Source: a virus. Taken from it: 64,000 bases of DNA. Each line of letters begins with the position of its first letter. The first letter of the stretch is position 1. Shown piece after piece: positions 41,994 through 51,200 of the stretch. The notes under the pieces are model-generated. The model was not told the DNA's origin. It saw only the letters and a list, made by a program, of their open reading frames with translations, and ran no database searches. The stretch is taken from positions 1 through 64,000 of the IMG/VR virus record IMGVR_UViG_3300032265_002113; one strand, written 5' to 3'. Position numbers and translations under genes: made by a program.

Positions 41994-44195
41994 ATGACAA
42001 CACTTTATCGCTCAAGTCTTTACACCTATACCGCAACCATTACGGCGTATGATCCAGTAACAAAACTGGTTACACTTGATACTCCTGTAAATTTATCTTT
42101 AGGTACAAATACACAAATGGGTGGAGACATTAGTTCTCGTTATTCTATTTCTGGCAACTTAACTAAAATTAATTCGGCAGTACAAGCAGGAACTGCGTTA
42201 GCTAAACCATCGACAGATGAAGCTGGTAATTTTGTTGGTATTTTCAATGTTCCTTCTACAAAATTCCAAACAGGAAGTAGAGTATTTCGTGTAGATAATA
42301 GAACCGTATCTAGTGATCCATCAACAGCAACAAGTTATGCACAAGGAACATTTACTGCTTCAGGTCTTTCAACAACTTCACAAAAATTAGATTTTGCAGC
42401 TTCAATTGATTCATCTAAGTCTGTATTTACACAAGTAAATCAAAAATCAAATCAACTAATCAGCACGGTCACAAACACAAGTTCTATTACTCTTGCTAAT
42501 CCATTTGCTGGTGGTGGTGATCCTGTTTGCCAAACATTTATTGTTTCAAAAGATAACTATCCTAATGGTATTTTCTTATACTCAATTAAATTGTTTTTCT
42601 ACTCAAAACCCGGAACTAATATTCCAGTAAAACTTAGTATTTTACCTACAGTTAATGGTTATCCTGGTGGAGCTGCTTTAGATTATTCTACAGTATTATT
42701 GCTTCCAAATCAAGTAAATACATCCAGTACACCACATTATTTGGATCCAAGTGCATATACAGAATTTGTTTTTGACGCACCGGTTTATATTCAATCTAAT
42801 GTATTATATGGATTCATGGTTCAATCATCATCTAAAGATTATGTATTGTATTACGGTCAACAAAATCAAATAGCAGTACCGTCAACAGCAAAAGCTAATG
42901 TGAATGATGCAAATCCAACCAATCCAACAAAAATTGGTGCGGCACCTTATGTCGGCGCATTGTTTGAATCACAAAATGGTATTACATGGACTGCTGACCA
43001 AACAAAAGATTTGATGTTTGTTATTGATAAATGTGTATTCTCAACAACTTCAGCTTCTGTTCAATTTACTATTCCAAAAGGTTTGCCATTTAGAAAAATG
43101 GGTCATCAAGATATTTTGAATAAATTGGATGCAAATAGTGCTTCGCAAATATTTGGTAACTATTCACCAAGTAGAGTTTATGATGCAATGAATCTTACAA
43201 CAACCGACCTTACGCCAACCGGTACAAACATCAATTATTCTTATGCCGGAACACTAAGTACAGGAAATGTACCAACAGGAACAAACTCAGTTACTCCTGG
43301 AAGATTAGGTAGTCCTTTACCTGATGACATTTATTTGAATGATGGTAATGGAGAAAGAACCCTATTGAAATATTCAAACAGTTCGTTCTCGTTGTATGCA
43401 ACAATGGCAACAAGCGATCCTAACGTAACTCCAATCATTTCGGACGATGGTGTTACGATGTATGCAATATCATATGTCATCAATAACATGGGAATTGGTA
43501 ATAATGTTATATCTATTACCAATCCAGGTTATGGTTATAATGTCAATGCAACAACAATATCAATTTCGAGTCCAGATGTTGGTTCAAATGTTGCAACATT
43601 AGGATTTACCGCAAACGCAAACGGTGCGATTACCTCCGTGTATACAATTACACCAGGTTCAGGTTATCTAACAACACCAACAATTACAATTTCGAATCCA
43701 GCTACTCGCGGAGGAAATGCAAATGCCGTGGTTACAGTAACTGGTGAAACTTCATCAAAAGGTGGTAACTCATACGCAAAATATTTCACCAAGAAAGTTG
43801 TTCTTGCACCAGGAAATGATTCAGGAGATTTGCGTGTATTCTACACTGCTTATAAACCATTAGGTACAGCAATTTACGTTTACTATAAGATTTTGAATTC
43901 ATTAGATACGGCACCATTCGAATCAGGTAACTGGCAGTTAATGACAACTATGCAAAATCCGAATACATATTCTACGTCTAGAACTGATTTGTACGAGTAT
44001 GAATGTGCTCCTGGTATTTTTGCGAGTAATCAAGCAAATAACAGCATTAGTTACACTAGTGCAACAACTGGTCAAAAATATTCATCATTTATTCAATTTG
44101 CAATTAAAATAGTTTTAGCAACAAGTGATAATACTAATGTTCCATTCTTAACAGACCTTCGTGCATTAGCATTACCAGCAGGAACAGGAATCTAA
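41994..44195 (+). CDS. Tail protein homologous to the C-terminal half of DUF4815 proteins
   Basis: 733 residues. DPVCQTFIVSKDNYPNGIFLYSIKLFFYSKPGTNIPVKLSILPTVNGYPGGAALDYSTVLLLPNQV followed by YTEFVFDAPVYIQSNVLYGFMVQSSSKDYVLYY is the pattern (QxFxVxxxxYPxGxFLxSIDLxFxxK...NGYPG...FxSPVYL) that I recall in the second half of DUF4815 proteins. Two GxGY-type beta repeats (nt about 43519 and 43652) sit near the C-terminus. TTGGAAAAATAA precedes the ATG. Best read as one ancestral protein now encoded as two chains. Confidence 0.65.
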   Translation: MTTLYRSSLYTYTATITAYDPVTKLVTLDTPVNLSLGTNTQMGGDISSRYSISGNLTKINSAVQAGTALAKPSTDEAGNFVGIFNVPSTKFQTGSRVFRVDNRTVSSDPSTATSYAQGTFTASGLSTTSQKLDFAASIDSSKSVFTQVNQKSNQLISTVTNTSSITLANPFAGGGDPVCQTFIVSKDNYPNGIFLYSIKLFFYSKPGTNIPVKLSILPTVNGYPGGAALDYSTVLLLPNQVNTSSTPHYLDPSAYTEFVFDAPVYIQSNVLYGFMVQSSSKDYVLYYGQQNQIAVPSTAKANVNDANPTNPTKIGAAPYVGALFESQNGITWTADQTKDLMFVIDKCVFSTTSASVQFTIPKGLPFRKMGHQDILNKLDANSASQIFGNYSPSRVYDAMNLTTTDLTPTGTNINYSYAGTLSTGNVPTGTNSVTPGRLGSPLPDDIYLNDGNGERTLLKYSNSSFSLYATMATSDPNVTPIISDDGVTMYAISYVINNMGIGNNVISITNPGYGYNVNATTISISSPDVGSNVATLGFTANANGAITSVYTITPGSGYLTTPTITISNPATRGGNANAVVTVTGETSSKGGNSYAKYFTKKVVLAPGNDSGDLRVFYTAYKPLGTAIYVYYKILNSLDTAPFESGNWQLMTTMQNPNTYSTSRTDLYEYECAPGIFASNQANNSISYTSATTGQKYSSFIQFAIKIVLATSDNTNVPFLTDLRALALPAGTGI

Positions 44196-44196
44196 A

Positions 44197-44418
44197 ATGG
44201 AAGTAGTAAGAGTTACTGGAACAAATTTTGTTCGTGATATAAACAGTAGAGCTCTTTTGCCTACAGATAATACAGAAAAAAATGAGTATTATGCTAAGCT
44301 TAGGATGGTAAAGAACCAAAAAGAAGAAATAAATAAAGTAAAATCAGAAATAGATTGCATCAAAACGGACATGAGTGAAATAAAATCTTTGTTGCAACAA
44401 TTACTAAAAAAAGGTTAA
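44197..44418 (+). CDS. Small coiled-coil tail protein
   Basis: 73 residues: EVVRVTGTNFVRDINSRALLPTDNTEKNEYYAKLRMVKNQKEEINKVKSEIDCIKTDMSEIKSLLQQLLKKG. The N-terminal VTGTNFVRDxxSxAL is a recurrent start in small proteins following DUF4815-type genes, and the C-terminal 35 residues form a clear heptad coiled coil. It probably trimerises and bridges tail and fibre. Only 1 base separates it from each neighbour. Confidence 0.6.
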   Translation: MEVVRVTGTNFVRDINSRALLPTDNTEKNEYYAKLRMVKNQKEEINKVKSEIDCIKTDMSEIKSLLQQLLKKG

Positions 44419-44419
44419 G

Positions 44420-47122
44420 ATGGCAAATACAGTTAATATTTTAGGTTTCGCCAACACATTTGGTGACTGGATTGTTGCAACAAATGCCGATTCAAATGAA
44501 ATCAACTCAATCGGTAAATATGATTGGACAAAAGATTCCGGAACTTTAATTCTAAATGGTGCAGGCACATCTTTATCCGTTGGCAATAATGCAATCATTT
44601 CTGGCCAACTACAAGTTACCGGTACATCTTCTTCTGCAACTATAGACAACAATTTAACTGTTGGTAAACAAGTATATTTCACAAACACTTCACAGAGTTT
44701 GGTTGCAAGCGGCACAATCACTTCTAACGGAACTATTTTTGCTACAAATACAGGCACTAGTTTATCAGTATCTAACAATTCGACCTTAGGTGGAACACTA
44801 GCTGTTTCTGGTACAACAACCATTTCTAATACAATCAATGTATTGGGTGCAACAACATTACAAAATTCATTGACTGTTGGTGCTGGAGCAGGAATTACAG
44901 GAAATGTAAGTATAACAGGAAACACTTATACATCATTTTTAACTTCAAATAATAGAATTAATGCTGGCCAATTAACAGTAACTTCAAATGGTAATTTTGG
45001 AGGTTCCATTATTGCAGCAACAAGCGCAGTTGTTAATGGTTATGATATTATTGCATACATCTTAGGAGCATTTACACAAGCTAATTCAGCTTATGGTTCT
45101 CAAAATACTACCGGAATATATTCCAATTCGGCATTTAGTTTTGCCAATTCTTCGTATTTGTTTGCTAATAATCTACAGTCTGGTGCTCAAACAATCAATA
45201 ATATGACATTGACTGGATCATCACTTTCAGCAACAAATGCTGTTGGTGCTTTTCAATCATTGACAACATCAGGTTCAGTAACTGTTGGCGGTTCTTTTGT
45301 ACTTAATGGAACAGTTGTTTATACAACAAATAATTTTGTAATAAATGCAAACACAAATACACCTGTTATAAGTTATTTTAGTGTTAATAGAGGTACTGCA
45401 AATAATCAACCAACTGGTATTCCAAATGCCAATGCGACTATACGTTGGTATGAAACAGGTAAATATTTTGATATTTTAGATGTAAACAATGGTACACAGT
45501 ACTCACAAATCATGACTGCAAATATGATTTCTGATAGTACAACATCAACAAGCACAACAACAGTACCAACAAATAAAGTTTTAACTGGTGCTTTTATCCA
45601 AGCAAATGCCGCTTTTAGTGCTGCTAATACGGCGGCTCTATCTGCACAACCTGCGTTTACACAAGCAAATTCAGCATATCAATCTCAAAATACGACAGGC
45701 ACTTATGCTAACTCTGCATATTTGGCGGCAAATAATGCCAACGCTAATGCAATAACATCTGGTGCTTATGCTAACTCAGCATTTAGTGCTGCTAATACGG
45801 CGGCTTTATCTGCACAACCTGCATTTATTCAGGCAAATGCTGCATATACACAAGCAAATACAGCAACAACAAATGCAGCTACAGCAGACACTAAAGCAGT
45901 AACAGCTGGTTCTTATGCAAATTCTGCATTTACTACAGCGAATAATGCACTACCAAGAACTGGTGGTACTTTATCTGGTGATTTGGGTGTTACTGGTAAC
46001 CTATTTGTTAATGGAACTTCTTCATATATCAATGTTTCTACATTCCAAACAGTTGACTCATTGATTGAATTAGCTGCAAACAATTTATCAGATACAATCG
46101 ATATTGGTTTCTACGGACAATATGCAAGTGTGGGTACAAAATATGCAGGTTTAGTAAGAAGTGCTGCAAGTAACTTTTATCTGTTCCAAGGTATAGCAAC
46201 AAATCCAACAAGTAACTCAGTTGGAGCCATAGCATTCGCAAACTATGGAACTTTAAATGCAAATATTGCTGCAGGACAAATAACTTCTTCACAACCTTTA
46301 CCCGTTACATCTGGTGGTACAGGTGTTACAACAAGTACAGGAACAGGTTCAAATGTATTATCAACCAGTCCTTCTATATCGAGTCCAACCTTTACAACAC
46401 CAATTCTTGGTACTCCACAATCAGGTAACTTATCAAACTGTACATTCCCAACATTGAATCAAAATACCACTGGTACTGCTGCTGGTCTTTCATCAACTCT
46501 TGCTGTTGCTTCTGGTGGTACAGGTGTTACATCAAGTACAGGAACTGGTTCAGTTGTATTGTCAAACAGTCCTTCACTAACAAGTCCATCTCTTACAACC
46601 CCTACTCTTGGTACTCCAGCATCTGGTAATTTATCAAACTGTACATTCCCAACTTTAAATCAAAACACATCAGGTACTGCCGGCGGTTTATCAGGAACTC
46701 CAAACATTACTGTTGGAACAATTAATGGTGGTAATTCACAACTTAATTCTTTAGGTATTAATACGGCATCATCAGGAACTGCTGGTGAAATCAGAGCAAC
46801 AGGAAACATTACTGCATACTATTCTGATGATAGACTAAAAACAAAATTAGGAAATATCACAGGTGCATTGAGTAAAATTAAGACACTTAATGGTTTCTAC
46901 TATGAAGCGAATCAAACTGCACAAGATTTGGGTTACAAAGTAAGGCGTGAAGTTGGTGTTTCTGCACAAGAAGTACAATCAATTTTACCTGAAATTGTTT
47001 CTCCAGCACCTATAGATGCTCAATATTTAACAATCGATTATGAACGTCTTGTGCCATTGTTGATTGAAGCTATCAAGGAATTAAGTGACCAAGTAGAAGA
47101 ACTGAAGGCAAAACTACCGTAA
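44420..47122 (+). CDS. Tail fibre with C-terminal S74 intramolecular chaperone
   Basis: 900 residues. N-terminal docking part (VNILGFANTFGDWIVATNADSNEINSIGKYDWTKDSGTLILNG), fibre beta domains, heptad stretches of the xANxAxx type (around residues 200-260 and 395-520), the domain GGTLSGDLGVTGNLFVNG...VDSLIELAANNLSDTIDIGFYGQY common in marine T4-like fibres, two GTP-SGNLSNCTFPTLNQNT repeats and a C-terminal S74 peptidase (YYSDDRLKTK, Ser802-Asp803). S74 domains trimerise and fold the fibre and then cleave themselves off. Most likely the main long fibre or its distal part. Confidence 0.85.
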   Translation: MANTVNILGFANTFGDWIVATNADSNEINSIGKYDWTKDSGTLILNGAGTSLSVGNNAIISGQLQVTGTSSSATIDNNLTVGKQVYFTNTSQSLVASGTITSNGTIFATNTGTSLSVSNNSTLGGTLAVSGTTTISNTINVLGATTLQNSLTVGAGAGITGNVSITGNTYTSFLTSNNRINAGQLTVTSNGNFGGSIIAATSAVVNGYDIIAYILGAFTQANSAYGSQNTTGIYSNSAFSFANSSYLFANNLQSGAQTINNMTLTGSSLSATNAVGAFQSLTTSGSVTVGGSFVLNGTVVYTTNNFVINANTNTPVISYFSVNRGTANNQPTGIPNANATIRWYETGKYFDILDVNNGTQYSQIMTANMISDSTTSTSTTTVPTNKVLTGAFIQANAAFSAANTAALSAQPAFTQANSAYQSQNTTGTYANSAYLAANNANANAITSGAYANSAFSAANTAALSAQPAFIQANAAYTQANTATTNAATADTKAVTAGSYANSAFTTANNALPRTGGTLSGDLGVTGNLFVNGTSSYINVSTFQTVDSLIELAANNLSDTIDIGFYGQYASVGTKYAGLVRSAASNFYLFQGIATNPTSNSVGAIAFANYGTLNANIAAGQITSSQPLPVTSGGTGVTTSTGTGSNVLSTSPSISSPTFTTPILGTPQSGNLSNCTFPTLNQNTTGTAAGLSSTLAVASGGTGVTSSTGTGSVVLSNSPSLTSPSLTTPTLGTPASGNLSNCTFPTLNQNTSGTAGGLSGTPNITVGTINGGNSQLNSLGINTASSGTAGEIRATGNITAYYSDDRLKTKLGNITGALSKIKTLNGFYYEANQTAQDLGYKVRREVGVSAQEVQSILPEIVSPAPIDAQYLTIDYERLVPLLIEAIKELSDQVEELKAKLP

Positions 47123-47130
47123 AAAATATC

Positions 47131-47137
47131 ATAAATA
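47131..47137 (+). promoter_or_regulatory. Possible late promoter box
   Basis: ATAAATA (preceded by C) in the gap between the S74 fibre and the gene at 47169, 32 bases ahead of the ATG, which is the normal late-promoter distance. Confidence 0.45.
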
Positions 47138-47168
47138 TGATGAGTGCAGAAATTAAAAGGTACAAAAA

Positions 47169-47534
47169 ATGGCCGCAGGATATTCAGACCAATATTTGGA
47201 ACAAGGTTCCACTTTTACATCCCAATTAACCTTAGCTGACGATTACGGAAATCCATATAATCTTACGGGTTTTACCGTATCGTCTAGGGCTAAAAAATCA
47301 TATACTACTGCCAATGTTGCGTTCAATCTAACAACATCTATTACTAGTGCAAATAATGGAATTATAACACTCTCACTGGATGCACCAACAACGGCAAACA
47401 TTCCATATGGCAAATATGTATATGATGTTATCACAACAAGTGTAACCAATCAAGTTTCTCGCGTACTAGAAGGACAAATTTATGTATCTCCAGGAGTTAC
47501 TGGTGTAACGAATTCTTATGGTACAGATGCATAA
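47169..47534 (+). CDS. Ig-like beta-sandwich virion protein
   Basis: 121 residues: YLEQGSTFTSQLTLADDYGNPYNLTGFTVSSRAKKSYTTANVAFNLTTSITSANNGIITLSLDAPTTANIPYGKYVYDVI. An alternating strand pattern with GNPYNLTG and a final YVYDV strand is like the small beta-sandwich attachment proteins of phage baseplates. It is transcribed with the fibre group and likely forms a connector for the following fibre. No enzyme motif. Confidence 0.6.
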   Translation: MAAGYSDQYLEQGSTFTSQLTLADDYGNPYNLTGFTVSSRAKKSYTTANVAFNLTTSITSANNGIITLSLDAPTTANIPYGKYVYDVITTSVTNQVSRVLEGQIYVSPGVTGVTNSYGTDA

Positions 47535-47932
47535 TGGCAACAGTAGTAGTAACTCCTTTATCACAAATTAATGTAAGGGTTGGGCCAGGTTCACCGGCAG
47601 CTGTACAGTCTACTGCACAATTTGTAGGTGCTTCAGACCAAACTGCACAAATTCAACGCATTTATGATGTTGCCAATGCAGCTTCAGCTACTGCAAATAC
47701 TGCTTTATCACAAGTTGGTGCAGCTTTTCTTAAAGCAAATTCAGCTTACGCCAGTCAAAATACTACTGGTACTTATGCCAATTCGGCTTATTTTAGCCAA
47801 AACACGACTGGAATTTATGCAAACTCCGCCTATTCAAGTCAAAACACCACTGGAATTTATGCAAATTCAGCATTTACTGCTGCAAATACAGCTGCTTCCG
47901 ATGCATTAGCATATGCGATTGCATTAGGTTGA
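47534..47932 (+). CDS. Short fibre-connector protein with xANxAxx heptads
   Basis: 132 residues. The first 45 form a small beta part (VVVTPLSQINVRVGPGSPAAVQSTAQFVG), then a run of heptads such as KANSAYA SQNTTGT YANSAYF SQNTTGI to the C-terminus. The heptads are the same as in the 1986-residue fibre at 48287, so the two probably share a coiled-coil shaft type, or this one is a docking copy of its N-terminus. Starts 1 base before the previous stop. Confidence 0.6.
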   Translation: MATVVVTPLSQINVRVGPGSPAAVQSTAQFVGASDQTAQIQRIYDVANAASATANTALSQVGAAFLKANSAYASQNTTGTYANSAYFSQNTTGIYANSAYSSQNTTGIYANSAFTAANTAASDALAYAIALG

Positions 47933-47938
47933 TAAATA
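47932..47938 (+). promoter_or_regulatory. Possible late promoter box
   Basis: ATAAATA preceded by G, in the gap before the gene at 47959. Distance to the ATG is about 20 bases. It may drive the small gene and the very long fibre. Confidence 0.45.
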
Positions 47939-47958
47939 TAAGTTATTAGGAAACAAAA

Positions 47959-48285
47959 ATGGCAAATAGTTTTAAAAATTATGGAGCAGCCGCAGTAGGA
48001 ATATCCACAACGGTGGTATATACAGCCAATACTGGAGTTCAAGCAACCATTATTGGTATGTCAGTTGCGAATATATTAAATAATTCAATAACCGCAAATG
48101 TTATTGTAAATATTAGCAATTCTAATTTTTATATGGTTAAAAATGCTCAAGTTGATCCTGGTAGTGCTTTAATTCCAATAGGTGGAGGACAAAAATTAGT
48201 ATTAGAAGCTGGTGATTCAATTTCAGTAAATACAAACACAGCTTCTTCAGTTGATGTAATATTGAGTCTATTAGAAATAAGTTAA
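47959..48285 (+). CDS. Small virion protein, beta-rich, unknown
   Basis: 108 residues: NSFKNYGAAAVGISTTVVYTANTGVQATIIGMSVANILNNSITANVIVNIS...FYMVKNAQVDPGSALIPIGGGQKLVLEAGDSISV. The pattern of alternating strands with PIGGGQKLVLEAGDSIxV is a small beta-barrel I recall from marine phage tails, where it precedes or is fused to fibres. TATTAGGAAACAAA precedes the ATG. Probably decorates or attaches the long fibre encoded next. Confidence 0.6.
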   Translation: MANSFKNYGAAAVGISTTVVYTANTGVQATIIGMSVANILNNSITANVIVNISNSNFYMVKNAQVDPGSALIPIGGGQKLVLEAGDSISVNTNTASSVDVILSLLEIS

Positions 48286-48286
48286 C

Positions 48287-51200
48287 ATGAAGACCAATTA
48301 TACCAATTTAGGTAATCAAGAAAATAAAGAAGTTCGGGTTGCCGGAAGTTATGCTAATAATGCATATGTCCAGGCGAATTCGGCTTATGATTCTCAAAAT
48401 AGTTCTGGACTATATGCCAACACTGCATTCATAAAAGCCAATTCAGCTTATGATTCCCAAAACACTACTGGGATTTATGCAAATGCGGCTTTCTTACAAG
48501 CAAATGCAGCTTATATCCACGGCAATTCTGGTCACTCCCAAGCAAATTCTGCTGCACTTTATGCTAATGGCGCTTTCATACAGGCAAACGCTGCCTACAT
48601 CAGCCAAAACACAACAGGCATATATGCAAACAGTTCATTTACTAAAGCAAATTCAGCTTACGATAGCCAAAACGTAACTGGCACCTACGCCAATTCGGCT
48701 TACTATACAGCTAACTCAGCTCAACTGTATGCCAATGGAGCTTTCGTTCAATCTAATGCAGCTTACTATACGGCCAATTCAGCACAGTTATATGCTAATG
48801 GTGCCTTTGCACAATCAAATGCATCTTATTATACTTCGAATTCGGCACAACTATATGCTAATGGAGCTTTCATTCAAGCAAATGCAGCATTTAATTCTCA
48901 GAACGTAACCGGTACCTATGCTAACTCGGCATATTACACATCTAACTCAGCTCAGTTATATGCCAACGGTGCCTTTATTCAAGCCAATGCATCTTACAAT
49001 AGCCAAAATGTAACAGGCACTTATGCTAACTCAGCATATTATACTGCCAATTCCGCTGGAGTATATGCTAACGGTGCTCTCGTACAAGCAAATGGAGCTT
49101 ATAATAGTCAAAACACAACAGGCATCTATGCTAACTCCGCATATGCACAGGCTAATAGTGCATCACTATATGCAAATGGTGCTTTTGTACAAGCCAATGC
49201 GGCTTATGGTTCACAGAATGTAACAGGCACTTATGCCAATTCTGCATATCTAGCAGCTAATAATGCAAATTCTAACGCAATAACATCTGGTGCATATGCT
49301 AATAGTGCTTTTCTACAGGCAAATGCAGCATTTATATTTGCCAATTCAATATCCAGTACACACAACACCGCAATTGCCGCGGCCTTTGCACAAGCAAATG
49401 CGGCATATGCTTCTCAAAATGTAACTGGTACATATGCCAATTCAGCATACTATACCGCCAATTCAGCTCAGTTATATGCCAACGGTGCCTTTATTCAAGC
49501 CAATGCATCTTACAATAGCCAAAATGTAACAGGCACTTATGCTAACTCTGCTTACTTTACTGCAAACTCAGCTCAGTTATATGCCAATGGAGCTTTTATT
49601 CAGGCCAATGCTGCATACGGTTCCCAAAACGTAACCGGTACCTATGCTAACTCGGCATATTTGGCCGCGAATAATGCAAATGCAAATGCGATAACATCTG
49701 GTGCATATGCTAATGGTGCTTTTGTACAAGCTAATGCCGTTTTTATATTTGCCAATTCTGTTATCGCTAGTCATAATGCCAGTATTGCAGCGGCATTCTC
49801 TCAAGCTAATGCTGCTTATACATCACAGAATGTAACTGGCACATACGCTAATTCATCATACTATACTGCAAACTCGGCACAACTATATGCTAATGGAGCT
49901 TTCACTCAGGCAAATGCTGCATACGGTTCCCAAAACGTAACAGGTACATACGCTAATTCAGCTTACTTAGCTGCCAACAATGCCAACGCTAACGCAATAA
50001 CAACAGGTACATATGCTAATGGTGCCTTTGTTCAAGCTAATGCATCATTCAATATTGCAAATTCAGCTTCACTATACGCTAATGGTGCCTTTGTACAAGC
50101 TAATGCAGCTTATGCATCTCAAAATGTAACTGGTACCTATGCTAATTCAGCATATCTAGCAGCTAATGGTGCCAATGCTAATGCAATAACTACTGGTACA
50201 TATGCCAATTCAGCATATTACACCGCAAACTCAGCACAACTATATGCTAATGGAGCATTCACACAAGCCAATGCATCTTATGGTTCTCAGAACGTAACTG
50301 GTACATATGCTAACTCTGCTTACTTAGCTGCCAATGGTGCCAATGCAAATGCAATAACAACAGGCACATATGCTAACTCTGCATATTTGGCAGCTAATAA
50401 CGCTAATGCCAACGCAATAACCTCTGGTGTATATGCCAACGGAGCATTTGTACAAGCTAACGCAGTATTCATATTTGCTAATTCTGTATTTAATACTCAG
50501 AACACCAGTATAGCGGCCGCGTTTATTCAAGCAAATTCAGCTTACTCTAGCCAAAACGTAACTGGTACATACGCTAACTCGGCGTATTTGGCTGCCAATA
50601 ATGCTAATGCAAATGCCATAACAACAGGCACTTATGCCAACTCCGCGTATGCACAGGCTAATGGTGCAAGTTTATATGCTAATGGTGCTTTTGTACAAGC
50701 CAATTCTGCATATGGTTCTCAAAATGTAACTGGTACATATGCCAATTCAGCATATCTAGCAGCTAATGGTGCCAACGCTAATGCAATAACTACAGGAACT
50801 TATGCCAATTCAGCATACTATACTGCAAATTCAGCTCAGTTGTATGCAAACGGTGCATTCACTCAAGCTAATGCCGCATACAATAGTCAAAACGTAACTG
50901 GTTCATATGCAAATTCAGCTTACTTAGCTGCCAATGGTGCCAATGCGAACGCTATTACTACTGGCACATATGCTAACTCAGCATATTACACCGCCAATTC
51001 AGCTCAGTTGTATGCTAATGGTGCTTTTGTACAAGCCAATGCGGCTTATGTATCACAGAATGTAACAGGTACTTACGCCAATACTGCACTTAGTTTTGCT
51101 AACTCAGCTGGGTCATATGCAAATTCTGCGTTCTTGAAAGCTAATAATGCTTTACCTTTGGCAGGCGGAACAATTACAGGCAATTTAACCATTGTCCAAG

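Noticed and set aside
44404-44925. Minus-strand ORF of 173 codons in the fibre gene (and other long antisense ORFs at 15666-16814, 35293, 46038 and 61295)
   Set aside because: Antisense shadows of strongly biased coding sequence, with no ribosome sites and no fit to operon direction.
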